NCBI GenBank assembly: GCA_937927945.1
Contig: CALEYW010000089.1
Location: forward strand, 1-64,000
Reading direction: 5' to 3'
DNA from: an uncultured candidate division WPS-2 bacterium
GTDB lineage: Bacteria > Vulcanimicrobiota > Vulcanimicrobiia > Vulcanimicrobiales > Vulcanimicrobiaceae
Length of the DNA: 64,000 nt
Shown here one piece after another: positions 17,390-27,052 of the stretch. A program made the position numbers and the translations under genes. A model generated the notes under the pieces. It saw nothing but the letters and a program-made list of their open reading frames with translations. It did not search any database and had not been told where the DNA came from. Position 1 is the stretch's first letter; every line of letters starts with the position of its first letter.

Positions 17390-18646
17390 ATGTCAGCACT
17401 GCTCCCGGATACCGGCCTCCCAGCGGGGCTCGCGCGCGCCTCGACGCCCGAAGAGGTCGGCTTCGGGTCGGACCGTCTGCAGAAGCTGGTCGACGGCTTC
17501 GCCGCGCACGTCGAGCAAGGGGCCATTCCCGGCGCCGTCCTCTTCGTTGCTCGCCACGGGAAGGTGGCGTGCCTGAGCGCCGTCGGCTGGCGCGACCGCG
17601 AAGGCGCCGTCCCGATGCCGCTCGACGCGATCTTCCGCGGCGCTTCGGTCACCAAACCCCTCACCGTCGCTGCGGCGCTGGCGCTCGTCGACGACGGGCT
17701 GCTGCAGATGGCAGCACCGGTCTCGCGCTATCTTCCGGCCCTGGCGAACCTGCAGGTCGGCGTTGAGGTCCACGGCCTGAACGGCGAGCGCTCGCTGATG
17801 CTGGAACCGGCGGCGCGCGAGATCACCGTCCAGGATTTGATGCGGCACACTGCCGGCTTCACGTATGGCGCGTTCGGCGATTCATTGGTGCAGCGCGCGT
17901 ACCGCGCCGCGGACGTGACGAACATGCGGCAGACCAACGCCGAGATGGTGGCGAAACTGGCGACAGTTCCGCTCGCATATCAGCCGGGATCGACGTTCGA
18001 GTACGGGATGTCGATCGACGTGCTGGGCGCGGTGATCGAGATCGTGGCCGGCATGCCGCTCGACCGCGTGCTCGCCGAGCGCATCACCGGGCCGCTCGGG
18101 ATGCCCGACACCGGCTTCCGGCTGCCCGACGAAGCGCGTCTCGCGTTACCGCAGGTCGATCCGGCGACGGGCGTCCGTCCCGACCTGACGTTTCTCTACG
18201 ATCCCGCCGCGCCGCCGGCGTGGTTCTCGGGCGGCGGCGGCATTCTGACCACGGCGACCGACTACGGCCGGTTCGCGCAGATGCTGCTCAACGGCGGCGT
18301 GCTCGACGGCGTGCGGATTCTCGGGCGCAAGACGGTCGCGCTGATGGCCAGCGATCACCTTCCGCCGGGTGTGCGCTTCGGTCCGTTCACGACCGAACTC
18401 GGCGTCACCGCGCCGTTCCCGTGGTTCGGCCAAGGATTCGGTTTGGGCGTCTCCGTGCGGATCGACGCGGGGCGAGCGCCGCACCCGGGATCGGTCGGCG
18501 ATTTCTCGTGGTCCGGTGTCTCGGGAACCTACTTCTGGGTCGATCCGGCGGAACGGCTCCTCGCGGTGCTCATGCTCCAATCGCCGGCGAACCGCGTCTA
18601 CTACCGCTCGATGCTGCGGCAACTGGTGTATCAGGCGCTGACGTAG
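17390..18646 (+). CDS. Serine beta-lactamase-like hydrolase (class C / esterase family)
   Basis: 418 residues without a clear signal peptide. The SxxK motif is SVTK (in FRGASVTKPL), the YxN equivalent is YGM in FEYGMSIDVLG, and the KTG-like element is in WSGVSGTYFW. The fold is that of class C beta-lactamase and EstB/LovD-type esterases. The missing export signal and the SGT third motif favour an intracellular esterase or transesterase over an antibiotic-resistance enzyme. It is followed 12 bases later by the DUF5069 gene. Confidence 0.85.
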   Translation: MSALLPDTGLPAGLARASTPEEVGFGSDRLQKLVDGFAAHVEQGAIPGAVLFVARHGKVACLSAVGWRDREGAVPMPLDAIFRGASVTKPLTVAAALALVDDGLLQMAAPVSRYLPALANLQVGVEVHGLNGERSLMLEPAAREITVQDLMRHTAGFTYGAFGDSLVQRAYRAADVTNMRQTNAEMVAKLATVPLAYQPGSTFEYGMSIDVLGAVIEIVAGMPLDRVLAERITGPLGMPDTGFRLPDEARLALPQVDPATGVRPDLTFLYDPAAPPAWFSGGGGILTTATDYGRFAQMLLNGGVLDGVRILGRKTVALMASDHLPPGVRFGPFTTELGVTAPFPWFGQGFGLGVSVRIDAGRAPHPGSVGDFSWSGVSGTYFWVDPAERLLAVLMLQSPANRVYYRSMLRQLVYQALT

Positions 18647-18658
18647 AAGCCGAACCTG

Positions 18659-19099
18659 ATGTCCGCACCGATCGTCCCGGTTCTTAGCTCGTCCGTCATG
18701 GGGCCGCTCGGCATCATGCACTTGCCGCGGTTGTGGCTGAAGATCTTGCTGCACGCCTGTGGGCGGCTGCCCCAGGGGTATCGCCACGGCGTCGGCGGGT
18801 TCGACGAGTTCGTGACCACGACGCTCGGGGTCGAACGCGACGCGTTCATCGCGTACATCGAGACGGCGAAGCCCGCCTACCTCACGCTCGAGTCGTGGAT
18901 CCGCGCGAACGCCGCGACGCTGACGCCCGAAGCGATCGCGACGATCAACGCGCGCATCGGTGCCGCGAACCTTCCCGAGCCGATGTTGGCGGAGCGCACC
19001 GCGCGCTTCGCGCTCGGCGACCCGTCGTACACGCGCGCCGTCGCGCTGAACGATCTCGACGACTGGGCGGCGATGCACGAGGCGCTCACCAGCGCGTGA
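18659..19099 (+). CDS. DUF5069 protein
   Basis: 146 residues resembling DUF5069: LPRLWLKILLHACGRLP, a central HGVGGFDEF, and WIRANAATLTPEAI near the C terminus. No catalytic motif is evident and the family has no assigned function. The start lies 12 bases after the hydrolase stop, so co-transcription is likely. Confidence 0.75.
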   Translation: MSAPIVPVLSSSVMGPLGIMHLPRLWLKILLHACGRLPQGYRHGVGGFDEFVTTTLGVERDAFIAYIETAKPAYLTLESWIRANAATLTPEAIATINARIGAANLPEPMLAERTARFALGDPSYTRAVALNDLDDWAAMHEALTSA

Positions 19100-19157
19100 G
19101 CGGCGGGCCATTTGGCGAAATGGGCGCGCGCCGCAACCGGGAACGAGCGCAGCGCGC

Positions 19158-19961
19158 ATGAAGGTCGACGTCGGCTGTGAGTTCGACTACGGGACGGAGG
19201 CTATCACCCCCGCCATCGTGCTCGTGCGTCCGTTTTCGACCGACGTGCAGCGCGTGCTCGCCGAACGCTGGACGTCGGAACCGGCCGTGCCCTTTCACGA
19301 CTACGTCGACGGCTACGGGAACCTCTGCCGGCGGCTGAACCTGCCGCCGGGACGATTGCGGTTCCAGTACGCCGCGACGGTCGAGGTGTCGGGCGAACTC
19401 GATGCCTTCGAGCCGAATGCGCGCCAGATGCCGGTCGACGCGCTGCCGGACGACGCGCTGCTCTACACCATGCCCAGCCGCTACTGCCTCTCCGATCTGT
19501 TGGCCGATCGCGCCTGGGAACTGTTCGGCGCCACCGAGCCGGGCTGGGGACGCGTGCAGGCGATCTGCGATTTCGTCCACGGCCACGTCCGGTTCGGCTA
19601 CGGGTCGAGCACGCCGACGACGACCGCGGTCGACGTCTTCGAGAACGCGGCCGGCGTCTGCCGCGACTTCGCGCACCTTGCGGCCGCCTTCTGCCGCGCG
19701 ATGAACGTCCCGGCCCGCTACGTGTTCGGCTACATCCCGGACATCGACGTCCCGGTCGTCTCCCCGATGGACTTCTGTGCCTGGTTCGAGGCGTATCTGG
19801 GCGGCGAATGGTGGGCTTTCGACGCGCGGAACAATCAGCGCCGGCGCGGCCGGGTGGTGATCGGCCGCGGTCGCGACGCGCTGGACGTCGCGATGGTGAC
19901 GACGTACGGTGCGGTGACGCTGCATGAGATGATCGTGCGCGCCGATAGGGTTGAATCATGA
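19158..19961 (+). CDS. Transglutaminase-like protein A
   Basis: 267 residues: a beta-rich N-terminal domain (about 1-100) and a transglutaminase/protease core with the nucleophile Cys168 in GVCRDFAH. The position where His is usual in front of the AWxE motif is Cys207 (MDFCAWFEAYL), and the Asp is probably Asp222 in FDARNN. The substitution suggests altered activity or use of another His. The GRVVIGRGRDALDVAM end matches the family. Its stop overlaps the ATG of the next transglutaminase (ATGA), so the two are made together. No signal peptide is visible. Confidence 0.85.
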   Translation: MKVDVGCEFDYGTEAITPAIVLVRPFSTDVQRVLAERWTSEPAVPFHDYVDGYGNLCRRLNLPPGRLRFQYAATVEVSGELDAFEPNARQMPVDALPDDALLYTMPSRYCLSDLLADRAWELFGATEPGWGRVQAICDFVHGHVRFGYGSSTPTTTAVDVFENAAGVCRDFAHLAAAFCRAMNVPARYVFGYIPDIDVPVVSPMDFCAWFEAYLGGEWWAFDARNNQRRRGRVVIGRGRDALDVAMVTTYGAVTLHEMIVRADRVES

Positions 19962-20836
19962 GCGAAGAGCGGTTCATCGACCACGAGGCCGTCGATTGGT
20001 CGACGGTCGTCGCGGCCGAGTACCGGATCGACCAGACGATTCGCTACGACTACCCGGCGCCGATTCGCGATTTGCGGCACCGCCTGGTGATCTCGCCGCG
20101 CGTCACCCACGGCGATCAGCGCCGCGTCTGGCACGAGCTGCTCGTGACACCGTGCGTCCCGGCGCGACTCGGCCCCGATCCGTTCGGCAACGAGATCCTC
20201 GCGTTGGACGTGCCGTACGTCGAAGAGAGCATCGCCTTCGTCCTGCGTTCGACCGTCGTGCGCGATGCGCGTTTGGGGCCGCACGTGCTGGCGGCGCACG
20301 CACTCGGAGACCGCGCGCTGCACGGACGCCGCCGGCTGATCCGGGTCGACGATGCGCTCGCCGACGCAGCCGCCGGCCTCCGCGCGCAGCATCGCGATCC
20401 AGCCGAGCTGGCCGAGGCGATCGTGCGCTTCGTGCACGCCGAGATGATCTACACGAAGGCCGTGACCGACATCTTCACGACGGCGTCGGTCGCGTTTCGC
20501 ATGCGGCGCGGCGTCTGCCAGGACTACGCGCACGTGGTCATCGCGCTTGCCCGCGCCTGCGGCCTGACCGCCCGCTACGTCTCGGGCCACCTGCTCGGCG
20601 AAGGCGCGACCCACGCCTGGGTGGAGTTCCTGATTCCGAACGGCCGCGATAGCGCGCACGTCCACTCCTTCGACCCGACGACCGGAGCGCGCACCGGCTG
20701 GCGCTACTTGGTGGTCGCGGTCGGCCGCGACTACGAAGACGTGGCGCCGACCTCCGGCGTCTTTGTCGGCCAGCCGGGCGGCCGCATCGGCGCACGCCAG
20801 ACGGTCCGCGTCACCAGCATTACCCGGGCCGCCTAG
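19958..20836 (+). CDS. Transglutaminase-like protein B
   Basis: 292 residues. An N-terminal beta domain (YRIDQTIRYDYPAPIRDLRHRL is its start, in shorter pieces) is followed by the core with Cys187 (RRGVCQDYAH), His219 (GATHAWVEF) and Asp239 (SFDPTTG), the complete Cys-His-Asp triad. It is probably a cysteine protease or amidase of the DUF4129/transglutaminase superfamily. It overlaps the preceding gene by four bases; the intact triad contrasts with the altered one upstream. Confidence 0.88.
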   Translation: MSEERFIDHEAVDWSTVVAAEYRIDQTIRYDYPAPIRDLRHRLVISPRVTHGDQRRVWHELLVTPCVPARLGPDPFGNEILALDVPYVEESIAFVLRSTVVRDARLGPHVLAAHALGDRALHGRRRLIRVDDALADAAAGLRAQHRDPAELAEAIVRFVHAEMIYTKAVTDIFTTASVAFRMRRGVCQDYAHVVIALARACGLTARYVSGHLLGEGATHAWVEFLIPNGRDSAHVHSFDPTTGARTGWRYLVVAVGRDYEDVAPTSGVFVGQPGGRIGARQTVRVTSITRAA

Positions 20837-20840
20837 CGAA

Positions 20841-20853
20841 GGGGGCTTCCCCC
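20841..20853 (+). terminator. Short GC hairpin after the transglutaminase pair
   Basis: GGGGG-CTT-CCCCC starts five bases after the stop at 20836, followed by GAGTTT. There is no long T-tract, so it may only attenuate transcription into the next gene at 20876. Confidence 0.35.
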
Positions 20854-20875
20854 GAGTTTCGGCGGATCACCCCTT

Positions 20876-21151
20876 ATGAGAATGCGCGACGTCTACGCCA
20901 GCCTGCGGGAACTCGTTCCGACGCATCTCGCGCAGCGCGACGGTCTGCGCCAGGAATGGACCGATCGCTCCGACCCGATCTGGCGGCGCGGCGACCGCTG
21001 GGTCCGGGTCGAGGCGATCACCGGGACGGAAGTGATGCTCACCGCCGGACACGGCGACGTGACCGAAGCGCAGACCCACCACCGGCTGCCGACCGGGCTC
21101 GACGCGATTGCGCTCGAAGTCGCGCAGCTGCTGGACGGGGCGCCGGCCTGA
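20876..21151 (+). CDS. Small hypothetical protein
   Basis: 91 residues, polar, mixed alpha-beta: RDVYASLRELVPTHLAQRD, then RRGDRWVRVEAITGTEVMLTAG and a helical end. No signal peptide, membrane segment or known motif was recognised. It lies 39 bases after the transglutaminase operon, behind a short hairpin, and may be its last gene. Confidence 0.55.
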   Translation: MRMRDVYASLRELVPTHLAQRDGLRQEWTDRSDPIWRRGDRWVRVEAITGTEVMLTAGHGDVTEAQTHHRLPTGLDAIALEVAQLLDGAPA

Positions 21152-21191
21152 TCGACGGGCGTCGGCCAGAGCTCCTGCATCCGTCGCGGAC

Positions 21192-21446
21192 CTACTCTTC
21201 GCCCGCGATATAGTACCCGGCGGCGTGGATTGCCCGCGAAATGGCGCTCTCGATATCCGATCGCCGCTCGATTTCAGGGCGAACGTGCACCAGTCGGTAC
21301 TGGACGTGACCCGTGTGCGGCGACGACGACTCGAACACCGTGAAGGCAGCGATCACGGCATCGATATCTTCGCCGCTTAGGGCATCCAATTTCTCGAGTT
21401 CCGATCGAAGACGTTGGGCGATGCGTTCGGTGATTTCGTTCGGCAT
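21192..21446 (-). CDS. Small hypothetical protein
   Basis: 84 residues: MPNEITERIAQRLRSELEKL (helical), then a beta segment VQYRLVHVRPEIERR and an AAGYYIAGEE end. I chose ATG 21446 because GGAG lies eight bases upstream. The frame stays open upstream to an ATG at 21782, which would give 196 residues, so a longer protein is possible. Codon use is slightly less GC-rich than in neighbours. Not recognised. Convergent with the small gene at 20876. Confidence 0.5.
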   Translation of the reverse strand: MPNEITERIAQRLRSELEKLDALSGEDIDAVIAAFTVFESSSPHTGHVQYRLVHVRPEIERRSDIESAISRAIHAAGYYIAGEE

Positions 21447-21895
21447 GGCATACTCTCCAGTTACGGGGCGACAAACCGTCGTCTTCGTCGCAGCGCGTCG
21501 AACGTATCGTACCGCGATGACCGGTGAGCCGTCTGTAGCGTTCGGCGCATCAAGGACGATGTCGCGCAGCAAGGCGCCTTCGTCAGTATAGACGCTCGCC
21601 GGCGTCGCCGAGGTCGCGACGTAGACGTTTGTCGTGCTGATCGCGTATGCGTAGTTCTCCGCCGTGCCGGCGGAGCGGCTCATTCCGTACGAGGCGCTGT
21701 TTCCGGGGGGCGGGCCGTGCCGGAAGCGAACAAAGATGGTGCGCGAACCAGCGTCCGTCCCGCCTGCTCGTTCCTCAAACAATCGGTCGGCTCGCTCGCA
21801 CGCTCTGACGAGAAGAGTGCACTCTGAGCAGCAAACGCGGCTCGATCAACACTCCGCCCTCGCGGTCGTCCGCGCAGGCGACGATCCGGCTCGCG
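21447..21895. other. 449-base region without a confident gene
   Basis: On the minus strand the frame of the 84-residue gene continues open to 21782 (YVATSATPASVYTDEG and similar text), so this may be the 5' half of a longer gene. On the plus strand the frame of the membrane glycosyltransferase is open from 21809, without a standard start before TTG 21896. No repeat or hairpin stood out. Confidence 0.4.
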
Positions 21896-23551
21896 TTGCT
21901 CGCGCTGATCGTGCTGACGTTGACGGGTGTCGCGCTCCGCGTCTGCCACCTCGACCGCCAAGTGGTGTTCGATGACGAGGTCTGGACGGCGTTGCGCGTC
22001 GCGGGTATCTCCGACCGCGAACTGACGTCGTCGTTCGACGATCGCGAGCACGCCGTCGCGTCATGGCGCGCGCACTTCCTCACGCCTTCCGCTCGCGGCG
22101 TTCCCGCGATCGTTCAGACGCTTGCGCGCGAGGAGCCGCAATGGCCGCCGCTCGACTTCGTGCTGACGTGGTGGTGGGAGCGGCTCGTGGGGAGCTCGCC
22201 GCTCGCCGTGCGGATGCTCGCGGCCGTCATTGGGATCCTCGCGATTCCCGCCGTCGCGTGGCTCGCCTGCGAGCTGTTCCGCTCGTATATCGCAGCGGCG
22301 ACCGCCGCGGCCCTGTTCGCGGTCTCGCCGTTCGCCGTCGCATACGCCCGTGAAGCGCGCGGCTACAGCCTGCTGATGCTCGCGATTGCGGCGTCGTCGG
22401 CAGCGCTGCTGCGTGCGTCGCGATCCCGCGCGCCACCGGACTGGGCGGTCTATGCCGTCGCGCTCTTGATCGGACTCTACGACTACACGCTCTTCGCCGC
22501 CGTCGCGGCCGGTCACGCGGTCTGGGTCATCCTGGATCGCCGCAACGCTCTGCCGGCCGTGCGATCGTATCTCCTTGCGGCGCTTCCCGTCCTGGCACTG
22601 TGGTTTCCGTGGCTGCTCGTCGCGCTCTCCCACCGCGGCGAGATCGCCGGACGCCTACCGACGAACGCCGGCTACGATTTCGCGACGTTCGTGCTGCCGA
22701 AGTGGGCATTCAACCTCTGCTTGCCGTTCTTCGCTCTCGACTTCTGGACGGTCGCGCTCGGGTGGTTCACGGTTCCGATCTTGGCAATCGTCGCATGCGC
22801 GATCGCCGTCCTCTTGCGCACCGCGAATGGCCGCCGGGCGCTCCTCTTTCTCGCGACGCTCTCGCTCCCGACGGTCGGCGTCCTCATGCTGGTCGATCTT
22901 CGTTGGCACCTGGCGCTGGTGCTCCTCGCACGCTACGAGACGGCGCTGTTGATCGCGCTCGAGCTCGTCGTCGCCGGTGCGCTCGCGTATGCGGTGGCGG
23001 GGATCCGGAGAAGCCGGGTTCACCGATTGGCAGCATTGGCTGCCGGCGGCCTGCTCCTGGGTACCTCGGCGGCGTCGTCGGCGCGGGTCGCAGGTGCGCC
23101 GTACTGGTGGGATACCTGGTACGATGCGGGCGTCTTTCCGATCGTCGATACGATCAACGCGCGTGCGCGCCCGCTCCTCGTCGCGGAGGAGCAGACGTTT
23201 CCCGAAGTGGTTTTGGCGAACGGGCTCCGCGGCGACGCACGGTTGCTCCTGCTGCGATCCGATCGGAACCGGCGCTGCCGCGGCACCGTCATCGACGTCG
23301 CCGGCTCGAGCGCGTTTCTCTTGACGCGCCCGGCGTCGCTCGTCGACCAGCCGCGAATGCAGAAGGACGTCCAGCTGAGACCGGTAGTCGTCAGCGACGG
23401 GCGCGCGGGGCTCGCATGGCGATACGAGGAGATGCTGCGCGGGCACGCGCCGCACGGAGTGACGTCACGCTGGGCAGCGTTCGAGCTCTTCCGGATCGAA
23501 CGGCGTGCGATGACGACGAGGCTTCTCGAGCGGCTCGTCGTCTGTCGCTGA
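21896..23551 (+). CDS. Membrane glycosyltransferase of the PMT/ArnT (GT39/GT83-like) type
   Basis: 551 residues with about ten to eleven hydrophobic segments. The first extracytoplasmic loop carries the acidic motif FDDEVWTALR, matching the DE-type catalytic site of lipid-linked-sugar transferases of the PMT_2 family, and a second loop has EEPQWPPLDF. A C-terminal soluble domain (about 380-551) follows the last helix. It should move a sugar from a polyprenyl-phosphate carrier to a protein or lipid on the outer face of the membrane. TTG 21896 is the first normal start; an in-frame CTG at 21824 would add 24 basic residues. Confidence 0.8.
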   Translation: MLALIVLTLTGVALRVCHLDRQVVFDDEVWTALRVAGISDRELTSSFDDREHAVASWRAHFLTPSARGVPAIVQTLAREEPQWPPLDFVLTWWWERLVGSSPLAVRMLAAVIGILAIPAVAWLACELFRSYIAAATAAALFAVSPFAVAYAREARGYSLLMLAIAASSAALLRASRSRAPPDWAVYAVALLIGLYDYTLFAAVAAGHAVWVILDRRNALPAVRSYLLAALPVLALWFPWLLVALSHRGEIAGRLPTNAGYDFATFVLPKWAFNLCLPFFALDFWTVALGWFTVPILAIVACAIAVLLRTANGRRALLFLATLSLPTVGVLMLVDLRWHLALVLLARYETALLIALELVVAGALAYAVAGIRRSRVHRLAALAAGGLLLGTSAASSARVAGAPYWWDTWYDAGVFPIVDTINARARPLLVAEEQTFPEVVLANGLRGDARLLLLRSDRNRRCRGTVIDVAGSSAFLLTRPASLVDQPRMQKDVQLRPVVVSDGRAGLAWRYEEMLRGHAPHGVTSRWAAFELFRIERRAMTTRLLERLVVCR

Positions 23552-23565
23552 CGGGGACGACGCTC

Positions 23566-25201
23566 TCATTTGGCGCGGCCGGGCGGCAGCGCGAACGCGT
23601 AGAGCGTGTCGCCACCGTTGGGGTGGAGCGTCGAGTACGCGAGGTCGGCGCCGATGACGACGTACTCGCGGTCGCCGACGGCGTAGGCGATCGGCGGCGC
23701 GAGCGCCGGTGAGCCATGCCCGCGAAACGCGCGCCCGCAGCCAATCGTCCGCGGTCGGGGTCGTCCACGGAACCGTTTGCCAGAGCAGCTTCCCGCTGTG
23801 CGCGTCGAATGCGTCGAACGCACCGGTCCCCTCCTCGCCGGCGAAGACGAGGTCGGCGACCGAGAGCAGATCCGTGAGACGAGCGCGTAGCCGCGACTCA
23901 CCCAATTCTGGCTCCCGCTCTGCCATTCGGCGCTTCCACCGGGCCATGGCGGGACCGCATCCTCCCGCAGGAGCTCGTGTGCGACGTTCCCCGCGACGAA
24001 GACGGCGCGCAACGCCGGATCGTACGCGGCCGGGCCGATCGCGCCACCGCCCTCGCCGGGTTGCACGAGGATCCCGTGCGGCGAGGGCGCGGCGTATAGG
24101 TGCGTTTGCGGAATGAACGGCCGCGAAAGGCGGAGCAGCGCACCGTTGCGGCGATCGAGGACGTACAGCCAGCCGGTCTTCCCGGCCTCGCCGACGGCGG
24201 GAACGTGTCGCCCGTGCGCGTCGAGCGCATCGAAGAGCAGCGGCGGACTCGCCACGTCATAGTTCCAGCGGTCGTGGGTTGTCTGTTGGTAGTACCAGCG
24301 CATCCTGCCGCCGCGCGCGTCGAGCGCGACGATCGCGTCGGTGTAGAGATTGTCGCCGGGGCGCGTGTCGCCGTTGTAGTTCGGTCGACGCGCTGAGCGC
24401 TGGGGTCATCCAGATCGGCCCGCCGCCATGCTGCCACGCGTCGCGATACCGAACGGTCGCGGCGCGCTCGCGTGCGAGGTCGCGGTGCAACGAGTAGCCG
24501 TTGACGGCGCGCACGTAGCGACCTTCCCACCCCGGCGAGACGGTCCACCAGCGCCACACCGGATGCCCGTCGGCCTGGGAGTACGCGGAGAACGAGCCGC
24601 GGATCCCGTACTCGCCGCCCGAACTGCCGATGAAGACCATCCCGTTCCACGCCAGCGGCGCCATCGTCTCGGTCATCCCCGCGCGCGGATCGCCGATGCG
24701 CACATCCCAGAGCTGCGTGCCGCGGCGCGCGTCAAGCGCGATCAGCCGGTCGTCGAGCGTCGCGACGAAGACCCGCCCGCCGCTGACCGCGACGCCGCGG
24801 TTGACCTGCATGACGTACGGCGCGGGGCCGACCTTCGGCGCGAAACGCCAGCGGAGCACGCCGCTCGTTGCGTCGAGCGCGATGACCATGTTCGTCAGCC
24901 CGGTCGTGCAGTAGAGCGTGTCGCCGACGACGACCGGCGAGGTTTCGAACGGTCCGTAGACGCCGGCCGCGTAACTCCAGGCAAGCCGCAGCGATGCGAC
25001 GTTGCGCGCGGTGACTTGCGTGAGTTCGCTGCGGCGCGTGTTCGCGTACGAGCCGCCGTAGTTTGGCCACCCGACCTCCGGCGGCTGCGCACGCAGCGTG
25101 GCCGGAGCGCTCATGAGAACCACTGCGACGAGCGCGGCGCTCGCAGCCCTGCTCGTACGCGCCGAGCGTCCCGTCGGCCCTGGAACACGATCGCCGGTCA
25201 T
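23566..25201 (-). pseudogene. Decayed PQQ-dependent dehydrogenase-like beta-propeller gene
   Basis: A signal peptide (ASAALVAVVLMSAPATLRAQ) and the propeller start (WPNYGGSYANTRRSELTQV) read in one frame from 25201 to about 24395. NYNGDTRPGDNLYTDAIVAL to SRGYALV continues in a second frame. A piece, LLSVADLVFAGEEGTGAFDA, lies in a third. Reading then returns to the second (YAVGDREYVVIGADLAYS to the end). At the first junction some 15-20 residues expected between WMTPAL and PNYNGDT are absent, so there are deletions as well as frame changes. Family members oxidise alcohols or sugars in the periplasm using PQQ; this copy cannot give a full chain. Confidence 0.75.
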
Positions 25202-25271
25202 CGCGCCAGCGTACGGGGAAAGCCTGTACGGGACTAGGGCTCATCGGTCCTCGTCACGGGGCGAAGGTGGG

Positions 25272-26987
25272 CTACTTGCCGCGGTCGAGCCTGACGGTCG
25301 GCTTTTTGCCGCGGATCGTGGCGCCGCGCAGGGCGGTGATGATCGCGGTCGCGCCCGCAGCCGGCACTTCGACCAGCGAGAAGCGGTCGGCGACGTCGAT
25401 CGCGCCGATGTCGCGCGAGCTGATGCGCGCTTCGTTGGCAATCGCGCCGACGAGGTCGGCGGGACGAACGCCGGCGCTGCGTCCGACCCCGATATAGATG
25501 CGCACGACGTCACCGTTCGGCGGCCGCGGCATCGCCGCGGGGGGGCGCTCGAAGCGTGCGGGGCGTGCCGGTAGCGCGCGCGGCGGCGGCGGGGCGGCGA
25601 TCGCCGGAATCTCTTCCTCGTCGTCCGCGCCATCGCGCGCCGCGTCGGCGAGCTTCACGGCGGCGGCGGCAAGGTCGAGGACGTCGTGCTCTTCGGCCAG
25701 CGACTCGACGACGCGCCGAAACGGCTCGAGGCCGCCGCTCGCCAGCGCTTCTTCCAGCGCCGCGCGGGTGAGTTCCAAGCGGCGGGCGCGCAGATCGTGC
25801 ACGGTCGGTACCGATTCGATCGAGATCTTCCGCTTGGTGTGCTGTTCGATGTTGCGGAGCAGCCGGTGCTCGCGCGCTTCGGCGAACGTGATCGCGACGC
25901 CCTCGCGGCCGGCACGGCCGGTGCGTCCGATGCGATGCACGTACGCGTCGGGGGACGACGGAACGTCGAAGTTCACGACGTGCGAGACGTGTTCGATGTC
26001 GAGCCCGCGTGCCGCGACGTCGGTCGCGACCAGAATGTCGGATGCACCGTCACGGAAGCGGCGCAGGACGCGATCGCGCTGCTCCTGCGAGAGGCCGCCG
26101 TGGAGCGCTTCCGCGCCGTAGCCGCGTCCGCCCAGCGTTTCGGTAAGCTCGTCGACTTCGATACGCGTGCGGCAGAAGACGATGACCGACGTCGGCGCTT
26201 CCATGTCGAGGACGCGCGCCAGTGCGGCCGGCTTGTGGCGGCGCTGCACGACGTACGCGATCTCGCGAACCCGCGGCGCCTCGCCGGCGGCGACCTTCTC
26301 GCTCGCGATGGTGACGCGGACCGCGTCGCGCAGATGGCGTTTCGCGATCTCGAGGATGCGGCGCGGCATCGTCGCCGAGAACAGCGCGGTCTGCCGTTCG
26401 TCCGGCAGCGCGGCGAGGATCGCCTCGAGCTCTTCCGCGAAGCCCATGTCCAGCATCTCGTCGGCTTCGTCGAGCACGACCGCGGCGACGGAGCCCAAGT
26501 TGAGCGTTCCGCGGCCGAGGTGATCGAGCGCGCGGCCCGGGGTCGCGACCACCACGTCGACGCCGCGCTGGAGCGCACGGAGCTGCTGCTGCAGCGACTG
26601 ACCGCCGTAGATCGGCAGCACCCGCACGTCCAGCGCCCGGCCGTAGCGGTGCACGGCCTCCGCGACCTGCATCGCCAGCTCGCGGGTGGGGACCAGGATC
26701 AGCGCGCGGATCGCGCGCGGCTCGGCCGGGGCTCTGCCGATTCGATGGAGCAGGGGGAGGGCGAACGCCGCGGTCTTTCCCGTGCCGGTCGCCGCCTGGC
26801 CCAGCACGTCGCGGCCCGCCAGCAGGGGCGGGATCGCCTCGCGCTGGATCGCCGTCGGCTCCTCGTAGCCCAGCGACGTGAGCGCGCCCACCAGGGCCGG
26901 GTCGAGCCCGAGCGAGGAAAAGCCATCGGCGGTGGGCGGTGCGTCTTGGTCCATCCCGTCCCGGTTCTCCGGCGAGACGTCGCTCAA
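25272..26987 (-). CDS. deaD: DEAD-box ATP-dependent RNA helicase with DbpA-type RNA-binding domain
   Basis: 571 residues. Helicase motifs in order: Q motif (GYEEPTAIQRE), I (ATGTGKT, 66-72), Ia (PTRELA), II (DEAD, 173-176), III (SAT), IV (IVFCRT), V (ATDVAARGLD) and VI (HRIGRTGRAG). A linker with an acidic patch (DGADDEEEIPAI) and a Pro/Arg-rich stretch leads to a C-terminal DbpA/CsdA RNA-binding domain (IYIGVGRSAGVRPADLVGAI onward). It should unwind RNA in ribosome assembly, cold adaptation or mRNA decay. It is divergent from the PAS-GGDEF gene with 65 bases between. Confidence 0.93.
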   Translation of the reverse strand: MSDVSPENRDGMDQDAPPTADGFSSLGLDPALVGALTSLGYEEPTAIQREAIPPLLAGRDVLGQAATGTGKTAAFALPLLHRIGRAPAEPRAIRALILVPTRELAMQVAEAVHRYGRALDVRVLPIYGGQSLQQQLRALQRGVDVVVATPGRALDHLGRGTLNLGSVAAVVLDEADEMLDMGFAEELEAILAALPDERQTALFSATMPRRILEIAKRHLRDAVRVTIASEKVAAGEAPRVREIAYVVQRRHKPAALARVLDMEAPTSVIVFCRTRIEVDELTETLGGRGYGAEALHGGLSQEQRDRVLRRFRDGASDILVATDVAARGLDIEHVSHVVNFDVPSSPDAYVHRIGRTGRAGREGVAITFAEAREHRLLRNIEQHTKRKISIESVPTVHDLRARRLELTRAALEEALASGGLEPFRRVVESLAEEHDVLDLAAAAVKLADAARDGADDEEEIPAIAAPPPPRALPARPARFERPPAAMPRPPNGDVVRIYIGVGRSAGVRPADLVGAIANEARISSRDIGAIDVADRFSLVEVPAAGATAIITALRGATIRGKKPTVRLDRGK

Positions 26988-27036
26988 CTGTGTGTCAAGA
27001 TTGGGGAAAGTTCCCCACCTCGGCCGGTCGGCGAAC

Positions 27037-27042
27037 GATACT
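27037..27042 (+). promoter_or_regulatory. -10-like hexamer, near-leaderless start
   Basis: GATACT at 27037-27042 is ten bases before the GTG at 27053, leaving at most a few untranslated bases. The same GATACT occurs in the shared element at 7343. Confidence 0.35.
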
Positions 27043-27052
27043 TTGAAGACAA

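Noticed and set aside
17390..18646. Antibiotic-resistance beta-lactamase
   Set aside because: No signal peptide is visible and the third motif is SGT, not KTG, so an intracellular esterase-type function is more likely.
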